A stretch of 28,081 nt of DNA from positions 1 to 28,081 of the IMG/VR virus record IMGVR_UViG_3300010318_000034; one strand, written 5' to 3'. The stretch comes from a virus. Shown piece after piece: positions 1 to 6,563 of this stretch. The position numbers and the translations under genes were made by a program. The notes under the pieces were generated by a model. It had not been told where the DNA came from and searched no databases. It was given only the letters and a program-made list of their open reading frames with translations. The first letter of the stretch is position 1. Each line of letters opens with the position of its first letter.

Positions 1-1052
1 ATCTGAATTTCACGATCAAAGAATGCCATGTTACCACCAATGTAGTCGTCATTTAGGTTAATTGAGATTGATATTGTTCTTGGTTGTTCCTTAAAACTAT
101 CAGTGTGCTGACCATAATAACCACCAGTTTCATATCTCAATAGATCATAACCACTGTCAGACTTAAGGAAGCATGATGGGAAGTCTGAGATATATCTTTG
201 TGCTATGCTATTAACCTTCTTAAACAATATCGCATCTATTTTATCACGAGCGTCTTTATTCAATTCCAATACTTCTGGTGTGGAGATAGAGATAATGTCA
301 CAATTACGAACTGACCTATCCTCCACTCCTCTACCAGTTAATGCAGATCCCCATTCAGTGGTATGTTGATACTCATTTAAGATCGTTTGACAATCATCTA
401 AACTCAACGCATTCTCATATACTTTGATGTATTGTGACAGTGGAGAATCACTCTTCGGAGTAGCGTTAACAATAGGAGTAGTTTTGGTAGTCTTCTTCAC
501 CATATCATCACTATACCGATGATCCTTATCAAAATAATACTTAAAGTATGGACCATTTGTTCTTACATAATGTAAGAATACTTGGGTGCAAGATTCACCC
601 TCAAATGGTTCTCTACCATGTCTACCTACCATACCAAGATAGAGCATGGCATCTCCTGGAGCAAGTGATACACTATTCACTCTACCATCTGGAGATTCAA
701 TCCATATGTTCCATATCTCAGTACAATCTAGATTCACAGTGAGAGAGATCTCACACTGAGGTTTATCTACATGTCCAGGCAATACGTTGCCTTCTTTGTA
801 TATTCTTGCATAGGAATATGTTGGAAGAACAGATTCACCAATTAGTTGTGTGACTACATTGTTCTTCTCAACCAATAATTCCACAAAAGGAATATAATCA
901 AATTTTGCATCAGAACCTGGGACTTGAGGATCTTCCGACAGTTGATACCTGTCAGTATAATCCTTGAATTGTTTTGCTAAATCTTTTGCTCTTGACGATG
1001 ATATAAAGTTGGGGACAACTATGTAATTGTCCTCTATCAATTTTTGGTTCAT
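1..1052 (-). CDS. Double-domain Fe(II)/2OG oxygenase (prolyl 4-hydroxylase-like), partial
   Basis: The frame is open from an ATG at 1052 to the window edge, giving 350 residues with the C-terminus missing. Two oxygenase modules are visible. The first (about 1-165) has the iron motif H94-V-D96 (PGHVDKP) and a distal His at 145 (GRHGREPF). A linker rich in Thr, Ser and Lys (about 175-205) leads to a second module (about 207 onward) with YETGGYYGQHTDSF, so H316-x-D318, and the start of the strand that follows. The second distal His and the 2OG-binding Arg would lie beyond the edge. The family hydroxylates protein or small-molecule C-H bonds using Fe(II), O2 and 2-oxoglutarate. The gene starts 6 bases after the upstream stop and is probably cotranscribed with the tail module. 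The substrate is unknown; hydroxylation of a virion or host-surface protein is only an inference. Confidence 0.85.
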   Translation of the reverse strand, partial: MNQKLIEDNYIVVPNFISSSRAKDLAKQFKDYTDRYQLSEDPQVPGSDAKFDYIPFVELLVEKNNVVTQLIGESVLPTYSYARIYKEGNVLPGHVDKPQCEISLTVNLDCTEIWNIWIESPDGRVNSVSLAPGDAMLYLGMVGRHGREPFEGESCTQVFLHYVRTNGPYFKYYFDKDHRYSDDMVKKTTKTTPIVNATPKSDSPLSQYIKVYENALSLDDCQTILNEYQHTTEWGSALTGRGVEDRSVRNCDIISISTPEVLELNKDARDKIDAILFKKVNSIAQRYISDFPSCFLKSDSGYDLLRYETGGYYGQHTDSFKEQPRTISISINLNDDYIGGNMAFFDREIQ

Positions 1053-1058
1053 TCTTTA

Positions 1059-1871
1059 TCAGGTGGTTTCTTCGTCTTCTGCAATCAGTTGCTCAATTTC
1101 AGATACAACTTGTTCGGAAGAATCTTCTTCAAATAATAACTCAAGATTAAACTCACTGTCAAGTAAATTGAGATCGATGTCATCAAATCCATTTGATGCT
1201 TTACCACTCTCTTCACTCTCAGCACCAAGCAATGATTCTAAGGGAACATCATCTACGTCTACTGTATCTGCTTCCTCTACCTTAAAGTGGTTTTCATCTA
1301 CAATATCATCAAACAGAGATGGATCTGCATTCTCTTCAAAAACAGTAAGGTTATCATATCCATTTTCATATTCAAATGCTCTCTCACTCTCAGTCAGATT
1401 ACCTCTAATCTGCTCATTGCCGTAGAATAAGTTCTCATGTGCTTCTGCCACACGTTGATGAACTTTTTCCATTTGCTTGTCATGATCTTCTCTCATAGAA
1501 TCGAGGGACTGTTCATGCCTCTTCTGCATTTCTTCCATCTGATCCTCTAACTCTCTCATCGCTTCATGCCATGAGAGAGAATTTCTCTTCTCTTCTTCCT
1601 CTAATCTGCGTCTTTCTTCTTCTTGCTTATCGTTCTCAGCATTCCAATGATTGACATAACGTGCAATTAAGGAACGTGTTGCAGGTGTATTTTGTGCAGT
1701 AGATGAATCATACTCTACTTCACCACTCCCTTCAGGAGTGCCATTATCATGCCACTGGATTGCCCAAAGATGCTCAATGTCAGCAAAGGGCCAATTTTCT
1801 TGAGTAAACCAGATACCTTTGCCATCAATTGCAATATACCTGTCTGCTTCAATTAAGGTGAACCTTTTCAT
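1059..1871 (-). CDS. Acidic coiled-coil protein of the tail module
   Basis: This 270-residue protein has a folded-looking N-terminal part (about 1-75) rich in Trp and aromatics (GIWFTQENWPF, LWAIQWHDNG). A long charged segment (about 80-150) full of Glu, Arg, Lys and Gln is predicted as coiled coil, and the C-terminal tail is very acidic. I do not recognise a catalytic motif. The order of N-terminal domain, coiled coil and acidic tail, and its place right after two collar-domain proteins, resemble phage tail-fibre assembly chaperones, but that is inference from context. The ATG at 1871 overlaps the upstream stop by four bases (ATGA) and is preceded by the purine-rich AGAGAGG, so translational coupling is likely. 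Confidence 0.8.
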   Translation of the reverse strand: MKRFTLIEADRYIAIDGKGIWFTQENWPFADIEHLWAIQWHDNGTPEGSGEVEYDSSTAQNTPATRSLIARYVNHWNAENDKQEEERRRLEEEEKRNSLSWHEAMRELEDQMEEMQKRHEQSLDSMREDHDKQMEKVHQRVAEAHENLFYGNEQIRGNLTESERAFEYENGYDNLTVFEENADPSLFDDIVDENHFKVEEADTVDVDDVPLESLLGAESEESGKASNGFDDIDLNLLDSEFNLELLFEEDSSEQVVSEIEQLIAEDEETT

Positions 1872-2203
1872 TCCTCTGATACCTCTCTAACATCAGCTGT
1901 TAAAATTTTACCTTCGCTTGCTTGGTGTAGCATTTGTGCCGCAGCAGAGAGAACATTAATATTACTCTCATTTGCCTTTACCATCTCATTTCTAAATGAT
2001 TCTACCGCAGCGCCTGTGGATCTTTGCTGCTGAGAATTTTCAATTGTCAACATTGGCAACCAAGTAATTGCACAACCCCATTCATCTACTGGTTCGCCCG
2101 TTTGTGGATTCATACCCCTAATTTGAGTATACCATGAACACTTAAGACCAATACAGTCCTTCTTAATAAGGGGGCAATAATTTCCTGGTTTAATTTGTGC
2201 CAT
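1868..2203 (-). CDS. Small four-cysteine protein of the tail module
   Basis: This 111-residue protein has four cysteines in its N-terminal half with spacing C10-x6-C17-x4-C22-x21-C44, in a context rich in Trp, Gly and Pro (CPLIKKDC, LKCSWY, DEWGCA). The spacing could hold a metal ion or an iron-sulfur cluster. The C-terminal half is helical and polar. I cannot name a family. It lies between the collar proteins and the coiled-coil protein and shares an ATGA overlap with the latter, so it is probably expressed with tail genes and may be a tail accessory or assembly factor. Confidence 0.75.
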   Translation of the reverse strand: MAQIKPGNYCPLIKKDCIGLKCSWYTQIRGMNPQTGEPVDEWGCAITWLPMLTIENSQQQRSTGAAVESFRNEMVKANESNINVLSAAAQMLHQASEGKILTADVREVSEE

Positions 2204-2233
2204 AATAATTCACTTAGTTAATTTAGTATAACA

Positions 2234-2240
2234 TATTTAG
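2234..2240 (-). promoter_or_regulatory. CTAAATA box, weak late-promoter candidate
   Basis: The minus strand reads CTAAATA here, overlapping the stop codon of the collar gene that ends at 2237. It resembles the AT-rich T4-type late promoter box (TATAAATA and relatives) and lies about 30 bases upstream of the start at 2203. With only seven bases matched and an AT-rich background, it could be chance. Confidence 0.3.
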
Positions 2241-2803
2241 TTCAATGAACATAGTATAATGTCAACATACCTCACTGCCAAATCAATACCTGTTGAGGCG
2301 GTATCATTAATTGTAGCAGATCCTGAGAATGGGTGACTATGTGATCCACCTCCACCTGCAGGACCAGTAGCATTGGATCCACTGACTTGTCTAGCACCAG
2401 CGTTACTAAAAGGTGTTGATCCGCTTCCACCAGTTGGACCAAATAATGATGGGTGAGTGTGATCTGGTAATTGAGTCAATGAAAGTGTATGATTACCAAT
2501 ATTCTGTCCTGTTCCAGGTGCCAGATTAATTGTAAATGTATCGTTAATGGTTGTTATTAACTGTCCACTACTTGCAGACAACACCGTGGTAAAGTTAGTT
2601 GTTCCTCCAGAACCACCACCAGTACCAGATACAACCCTCAGTGCTTTATTGTCATGTGTCGCTACTTTTGTCCATCCAGTGGGAGCATTTGCTTGGAAGA
2701 AGAACTTCCTCGTTCCTGCTGGATACAACCAGTAAAAGGTGTTGATAGAATTTGCGGAATCTGCCAAATCAAACAAAATTCCTGTCGATGTTAGTCTCGC
2801 CAT
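2237..2803 (-). CDS. Tail collar-domain protein, copy 2 (short fibre / microcystin-dependent-protein-like)
   Basis: This 188-residue protein carries the features of phage tail collar proteins: APTGWTKV near the start, a Gly/Ser/Thr-rich middle, the hallmark LPDHTH, a second His pair (SHSHPFSG) and a hydrophobic C-terminal strand (RYVDIILC). The alternating His motifs resemble metal-coordinating sites in trimeric collar and fibre tips. It begins one base after the stop of its paralogue and shares the same order of motifs, so the two arose by tandem duplication. The N-terminal 30 residues differ from the paralogue, as expected if the two attach at different positions or act as alternate tips. 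Role: virion structural, host contact or baseplate collar. The family is clear; the exact virion position is inferred. Confidence 0.88.
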   Translation of the reverse strand: MARLTSTGILFDLADSANSINTFYWLYPAGTRKFFFQANAPTGWTKVATHDNKALRVVSGTGGGSGGTTNFTTVLSASSGQLITTINDTFTINLAPGTGQNIGNHTLSLTQLPDHTHPSLFGPTGGSGSTPFSNAGARQVSGSNATGPAGGGGSHSHPFSGSATINDTASTGIDLAVRYVDIILCSLN

Positions 2804-2804
2804 A

Positions 2805-3368
2805 TTAATCGAAGTTGCACAGAATTACGTCAATATACTGTAATCTAAGATCAATACTTCCAGATCCACTTGCTGTAAAGTTAATGGATCCTGAGAACGG
2901 GTGTGAGTGTGCTTGTCCCAAACCTCCAGGAGAGTTGACTCCTCCTGTACTATTGCTACCAGGAGTTCTGAATGAACCTCCACCACTAGAAGCGTTTGCA
3001 GTACTACCAACTAGAGAGTTGTGAGTGTGGTCTGGAATCTCACTTACAGACAGAGAGTGACCACCAACCGTACCAGAAACTGGAACATTGGTACTGAACG
3101 ATACCGTCAGATTTTGATTCGTATTGGGAAATACTGTGGTAAAAGAATTACCACCAGCACCAGAAGTTCCACCAAATCCAAAACCACCACCAGTTCCACT
3201 AACTAAACGCAATGCCTTATCATTATGTGCAGTTACCTTAGTCCATCCTGTAGGAGCACTTGCTTGATAGAAAACACTAACAGTGTTTTGTGCAAGAACA
3301 GAATACTTAGAACTTAATGACGTACCATCATCAAAAGTTATCCCCGTAGCGGTTAATGTTGCAGCCAT
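2805..3368 (-). CDS. Tail collar-domain protein, copy 1
   Basis: This 187-residue protein is the first of two tandem collar paralogues. Visible motifs are GITFDDGT near residue 10 (a typical beginning of cyanophage short-fibre proteins), APTGWTKV, a Gly-rich loop (SGTGGGFGFGG), IPDHTH, and AHSHPFSG followed by a C-terminal YIDVILC strand. The downstream copy has the same layout but a different N-terminus. The gene is the first of the late tail block: a GATAAATA box lies about 30 bases upstream of its ATG. It probably forms homotrimers at the tail tip or baseplate, and its variable Gly/Ser/Thr-rich middle is the likely surface for receptor diversity. Confidence 0.88.
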   Translation of the reverse strand: MAATLTATGITFDDGTSLSSKYSVLAQNTVSVFYQASAPTGWTKVTAHNDKALRLVSGTGGGFGFGGTSGAGGNSFTTVFPNTNQNLTVSFSTNVPVSGTVGGHSLSVSEIPDHTHNSLVGSTANASSGGGSFRTPGSNSTGGVNSPGGLGQAHSHPFSGSINFTASGSGSIDLRLQYIDVILCNFD

Positions 3369-3395
3369 CTCGCAATAATATTTCCTTTATTTACT

Positions 3396-3403
3396 TATTT
3401 ATC
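3396..3403 (-). promoter_or_regulatory. Late-promoter-like box GATAAATA
   Basis: The minus strand reads GATAAATA, matching the T4-type/cyanophage late consensus NATAAATA. It overlaps the stop codon of the gene ending at 3402 and lies about 30 bases upstream of the collar gene start at 3368, which suits transcription of the tail block. Both position and sequence support a late promoter; it is not proven. Confidence 0.6.
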
Positions 3404-3674
3404 AAGTACATTTAATCCAGAATCCATCATCAGTGAATTCCCAACCATCTGCAAGCACTGCTTGATAATTCTCATACTGTTCCTTCATTGCATCAGGAAC
3501 AAAAGGTGGCCATTGATTCCTATAAAATTCTTGAGTCCACCCATCATTATATGATGACCGCGCATGAATATCATTCATGATGTCTGGGTAGATCCGACGA
3601 CGTGGTTCATCACTACCCAATTCGCGTTCATAAACTGTCTTGCCACCATCAGGTGACTCATAGATTTTAGTCAT
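3402..3674 (-). CDS. Conserved-type small phage protein, unknown function
   Basis: This 90-residue acidic protein is rich in Tyr, Trp and Asp. It starts KIYESPDGGKTVYERELG and ends with an aromatic strand (GWEFTDDGFWIKC). No enzyme motif is visible. The start is well supported: AAGGAAG lies five bases before the ATG at 3674. It overlaps the preceding 62-residue gene by eight bases and belongs to the chain that begins upstream of talC. I do not recognise the family beyond it looking like one of the short conserved cyanophage proteins. Confidence 0.75.
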   Translation of the reverse strand: MTKIYESPDGGKTVYERELGSDEPRRRIYPDIMNDIHARSSYNDGWTQEFYRNQWPPFVPDAMKEQYENYQAVLADGWEFTDDGFWIKCT

Positions 3675-3855
3675 TGCAACTTCCTTCCTTGATGTACTTC
3701 TTACGGCACCGTTTGAGATCCTTCAACTCTTCTTTAATACGTTGATATGACTCTTCAGGTGTAATTTTGCGTGCCATCTCCATAGCAATGATAACATCAA
3801 TACGTGTACCAAAGTGCTTGAGTGCTTCTTCAAAACAGTTTAGTTCTTCATACAT
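3667..3855 (-). CDS. Small helical protein downstream of talC
   Basis: This 62-residue protein is mostly amphipathic helix, with a basic C-terminal segment (KDLKRCRKKYIKEG). It has no recognised motif. GGAGG lies nine bases before its ATG, inside the end of talC, and the gene overlaps talC by eight bases, so it is translationally coupled to the transaldolase. Function unknown; the tight coupling suggests it is made in step with TalC, but nothing shows that the two interact. Confidence 0.72.
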   Translation of the reverse strand: MYEELNCFEEALKHFGTRIDVIIAMEMARKITPEESYQRIKEELKDLKRCRKKYIKEGSCND

Positions 3856-4510
3856 TGTTTAATGCCTCCAAAGATGATTCATAATCACGCTGGAAGATAG
3901 CAAGTCCTTCACGAGTCAGAACACTATCATACATTGCATCAAATACCTTACCAGGCATAGTTACAACATCAGCACCGTACATAAAGCAACGTGATACATG
4001 ATGTGCATCACGAAGAGATGCTGCAAGCACCTGTGTCTTCATGCTATGAACTGTACGAGTAGTAGCAATAGCACGTACAAGCTCAACACCACTAAAAGAA
4101 TTGTCATTGCAACGACCTACAAAAGGAGAGATGTAAGTTGCACCTGCCTTCATTGCCATACATGCCTGTGCAACAGAGAATACCAAAGTAACGTTTGTTT
4201 TAATATTTTTTCCTACAGATAGATGACGACAGACTTGCAAACCATCAGGAGTACAAGGAACTTTAATCGTAGCAGCATCACCAAACTTTTCAGCAAGGCG
4301 AAGACCTTCATCATACATCTCAAGATCAGTACCCACAACTTCCATGCTAATATCACGGATACCAATATCAAACATCTCCTGATATACATCCTCAGGATCA
4401 CGACCACTCTTACGAATAAGAGATGGGTTTGTCGTTACACCATCAACAAGTCCAGTTTGAAAATACTTACGGACCTCATCCGTATCTGCTGTGTCAAGAA
4501 AGATTTTCAT
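3848..4510 (-). CDS. talC: Transaldolase of the small (FSA/TalC) class
   Basis: This 220-residue protein is full length for the small transaldolase / fructose-6-phosphate aldolase class. Key features are Asp6 in FLDTAD, the TTNPSL motif at 26-31, the Schiff-base Lys83 in ATIKVPCTPDG, NVTLVFS and YISPFVGR. Transaldolase moves a dihydroxyacetone unit between sugar phosphates in the pentose phosphate pathway. Cyanophages carry talC to push host carbon through that pathway, making NADPH and ribose-5-phosphate for phage DNA while the Calvin cycle is held back. The start is firm (AGGAG four bases before the ATG at 4510), with a four-base overlap with the upstream gene. It is flanked by small phage proteins and is not beside other photosynthesis genes in this window. 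Confidence 0.96.
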   Translation of the reverse strand: MKIFLDTADTDEVRKYFQTGLVDGVTTNPSLIRKSGRDPEDVYQEMFDIGIRDISMEVVGTDLEMYDEGLRLAEKFGDAATIKVPCTPDGLQVCRHLSVGKNIKTNVTLVFSVAQACMAMKAGATYISPFVGRCNDNSFSGVELVRAIATTRTVHSMKTQVLAASLRDAHHVSRCFMYGADVVTMPGKVFDAMYDSVLTREGLAIFQRDYESSLEALNNV

Positions 4511-4752
4511 TTTTCTCCTAAGGAGTATTTGTCAAGATTATACTGTGGTGGATGATGATTGTCAATTTGTGCCTGCAATCTGTTCTCAGACTCATACAAA
4601 GCATTGGTCAATTCTATATTTTCCTCTTCTAATCTCTTAACATCCATAAGAAGAGAAGCATACTTCTCTTCAAGTACATCCACCCGTGAGTTAAGAGATT
4701 CTGTGGGTTCAATTCCCCACTTGTTAAAAAACCAGTAAGGATCTTGTTTCAT
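4507..4752 (-). CDS. Small coiled-coil protein upstream of talC
   Basis: This 81-residue protein has a Trp-containing N-terminus (DPYWFFNKWGIEP) followed by a continuous heptad-like segment (about 20-65) rich in Leu, Glu and Arg, predicted as coiled coil. The tail is polar (HHPPQYNLDKY). No catalytic motif is visible. It shares ATGA overlaps with talC downstream and with the frameshifted gene upstream. The function is unknown; it may be a small dimeric or scaffold-type protein. Confidence 0.75.
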   Translation of the reverse strand: MKQDPYWFFNKWGIEPTESLNSRVDVLEEKYASLLMDVKRLEEENIELTNALYESENRLQAQIDNHHPPQYNLDKYSLGEK

Positions 4753-4980
4753 ATGATTCCCATGTATTTAAGATAACGTCTATATGCCATATAGCGACCC
4801 AAACGTGGTTGATCTTTAACACCCAATTGATGACAAATCTCACAATACATCAACCACTCATACCATGGTGTGGTAGGATCTAACTCGTGGTATGGATAAT
4901 CACTTGTAGATGAATGGGTCACGATTCTTATTCTTAAACCTCTGTATATAGTCTCTGATTTTGTTAATGAGTTTTCTCAT
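4749..4980 (-). pseudogene. Small phage gene split by a single-base frameshift (or recoded at AAG-TGA)
   Basis: The first frame opens with ATG at 4980, overlapping the upstream stop as ATGA, and encodes 26 residues (MRKLINKIRDYIQRF..., ending DPFIYK) before a TGA at 4900-4902. A second frame, shifted by +1, runs to a TGA at 4749-4751 that again overlaps the next gene as ATGA. It encodes about 50 residues with a protein-like composition (YHELDPTTPWYEWLMYCEICHQ, CHQLGVKD..., RYMAYRRYLKYMG). Skipping the T of the stop joins them as one 76-residue basic and aromatic protein. Both ends fit the gene chain exactly, so one ancestral gene is likely. Explanations: natural frameshift mutation, sequencing indel, or programmed +1 frameshift at AAG-UGA. 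A separate 57-residue gene from GTG at 4922 is possible but has poor start signals. Confidence 0.65.
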
Positions 4981-5201
4981 GGCTTATGATTTTGCATACC
5001 ATCATGATTACCATCACCAGGCAGTTTACCATATGCAAGATACTCTACTGCCTGAAGAGATCCCTGCAATCGTGCCAGATCTTCTTGAATCTTTACATAT
5101 TCAGCATAAGAATCGTACAACTCATCTGCCCTTGCGGTAAGTTGAGCAGTTCGCTTAGTGAACCTTTCAATCAGTTGTTCATAGTTCTCAGTTGGTTTCA
5201 C
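4977..5201 (-). CDS. Small helical protein with GTG start
   Basis: This 74-residue protein is mostly helical and charged, with heptad-like Leu and Ala spacing over about 5-55 and a short Gly/Asn/His-rich tail. No family is recognised. The start codon is GTG at 5201, strongly supported by AGGAGGT five bases upstream. It overlaps the previous stop as GTGA and the next gene as ATGA, so it is translationally coupled on both sides. Function unknown. Confidence 0.75.
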   Translation of the reverse strand: MKPTENYEQLIERFTKRTAQLTARADELYDSYAEYVKIQEDLARLQGSLQAVEYLAYGKLPGDGNHDGMQNHKP

Positions 5202-5452
5202 AATTTACCTCCTACAGTCCCATCAAATGTTTTAGATTCATAGTCTTGCCATCCATCTTGAAGACCTTTTAGATGAAATCTTGTTCCACTGAGACATGCC
5301 TCCTTTGTCAAAGCAGTAACGATTCCCTTACCATTCTTGCCAAATGATTCCCAAGTTCCCCACTTCTTTTCTTCCAAGCGGAAGCAATCATCAATCCATT
5401 CTACTTCTGCAATTTCTGGATGTTCAGCACTCGTCTGGTTTGATTGTGTCAT
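5198..5452 (-). CDS. Small phage protein, unknown function
   Basis: Starting at the ATG at 5452, this is an 84-residue acidic protein with a conserved-looking middle rich in Trp, Lys and Gly (WIDDCFRLEEKKWGTWESFGK) and a C-terminal Gly-rich end (FDGTVGGKL). A TTG at 5473 would add seven residues but has no ribosome-binding site and increases overlap with the preceding gene, so I prefer the ATG. The gene overlaps the previous one by 29 bases in another frame. Its 3' end carries the strong Shine-Dalgarno sequence of the following gene. Function unknown. Confidence 0.68.
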   Translation of the reverse strand: MTQSNQTSAEHPEIAEVEWIDDCFRLEEKKWGTWESFGKNGKGIVTALTKEACLSGTRFHLKGLQDGWQDYESKTFDGTVGGKL

Positions 5453-5657
5453 CTTTCTTTTTATTAAATCCAAATGGTATTGTTGATTCTTTTTCTGCTC
5501 TTAACTTATGTGCAAGAGCACAAACAGTTTCCATAACCTTTAAGGTATCTTCAGTCTTAGATCCCTCTGGCATATTGCGATGAACAATATCAAATAGAGG
5601 GAAGAACTGATTTGCTGCTTCGTATACTTCTTCAGGCGTCAGTGGTTCCTTGTTCAT
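5424..5657 (-). CDS. Small phage protein, unknown function
   Basis: This 77-residue protein has an N-terminal acidic helix (PLTPEEVYEAANQFF), a central helix (KTEDTLKVMETVCALAHKLR) and a polar, lysine-rich end. No known motif is visible. It lies in a run of short overlapping genes typical of cyanophage genomes. The ATG at 5657 has no clear ribosome-binding site and lies inside the 3' end of the upstream gene (26-base overlap), so reinitiation or coupling is likely. Confidence 0.68.
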   Translation of the reverse strand: MNKEPLTPEEVYEAANQFFPLFDIVHRNMPEGSKTEDTLKVMETVCALAHKLRAEKESTIPFGFNKKKDDTIKPDEC

Positions 5658-5793
5658 TTTTATAAGGGTGTGGTTTGTTTACTCGATTATTGACAACAGA
5701 ATTGTGAAGTTGCTTAAGTGCTTCAACAGTCTCAGGAGTTTCTTCCCAAGTCCATACATCACCAGTCTTGCCAGTAAAAGTTCGTTGTGTCAT
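5632..5793 (-). CDS. Very small phage protein, unknown function
   Basis: This 53-residue protein starts at the ATG at 5793, chosen because GGAG lies six bases upstream; a GTG at 5823 in the same frame would add ten residues but lacks such a signal. The sequence starts MTQRTFTGKTGDVWTWEETPE and continues through a helix to a polar, Asn- and Lys-rich end. It follows the SGNH hydrolase gene and overlaps the next gene. Nothing indicates its function. Confidence 0.62.
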   Translation of the reverse strand: MTQRTFTGKTGDVWTWEETPETVEALKQLHNSVVNNRVNKPHPYKNEQGTTDA

Positions 5794-5819
5794 GTTATTC
5801 TCCAACTGTGAGTATTCTA

Positions 5820-6563
5820 TCACAAACCTAACTGTGTTGCAACGTGCTTTGCAATAACATTATTTGTCTCTTCACCAGGGTGAGAGCAATCTCTTGCATG
5901 ATCAATTATCTTAAATGTAATGCAATCTGGAATATACTTCATATTTGCTTGGAATAATGTAAAGTCTACGTATTTTGTGTCACTCCACATTTGCTGAGCA
6001 GTGATCCTTGTCATCTGCAAGTGCCCATGTATATTTGAGTCATATCTTGACCATGATTTACCCAAATCACTACTATCATCAGTCCAAGAACCACAGTTCT
6101 CAATATAAAATTCTTTTTTAGTATGTGGTGGATACCTGAACAATGTACATCTATTTGCACTTGTCCAAGCAAAGACCACTGCTCTTGGTTTTGGATATAC
6201 CTGTCTTAATATGGCAGAATTATACAGTGAGAATTGCGGACTAGAACCAGGAACTCCCATATTGATTGCAGGAATGCCTGTCATCTTTGTCAATTGTGCC
6301 GATAAAGTCTCATCAATCGCCGCACCAACGCCAAAAACATTAGAACACCCAAAGATTACAATAGAATCGCTCCAAGGTATCTTATTAAACTCTGCTGTTC
6401 TATAGTAATCAGAGTTTAATTTGTATGTTACTATCTTCTGCCTATACTTCCAATCCTTTGGTTGGGTCTTTAGATTCTTTACATACCTTTCTTTAGTGTC
6501 TTTATCATAAAAGGAACATGATCCCCCATCACATCCCCTATCAAACATAGGTAGGAACTTCAT
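5820..6563 (-). CDS. SGNH/GDSL-type hydrolase
   Basis: This 247-residue protein shows the SGNH blocks in order. Block I has the nucleophile in IVIFGCSNVFGVG (Ser74, with Cys replacing the usual Asp before it). Block II Gly lies in NMGVPGSS, and block III Asn137 in AWTSANR. The C-terminal block V DxxH is at D225-C-S-H228 with SHPG. The family includes esterases, lipases and O-acetyl or sulfate-ester hydrolases and also some acyltransferases; many act on glycans. No signal peptide is seen, so it acts in the host cytoplasm or is packaged. It begins with an ATGA overlap right after the carbamoyltransferase, which suggests both act on the same molecule, for example by adding or trimming ester groups on a sugar. 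The substrate is unknown. Confidence 0.82.
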   Translation of the reverse strand: MKFLPMFDRGCDGGSCSFYDKDTKERYVKNLKTQPKDWKYRQKIVTYKLNSDYYRTAEFNKIPWSDSIVIFGCSNVFGVGAAIDETLSAQLTKMTGIPAINMGVPGSSPQFSLYNSAILRQVYPKPRAVVFAWTSANRCTLFRYPPHTKKEFYIENCGSWTDDSSDLGKSWSRYDSNIHGHLQMTRITAQQMWSDTKYVDFTLFQANMKYIPDCITFKIIDHARDCSHPGEETNNVIAKHVATQLGL

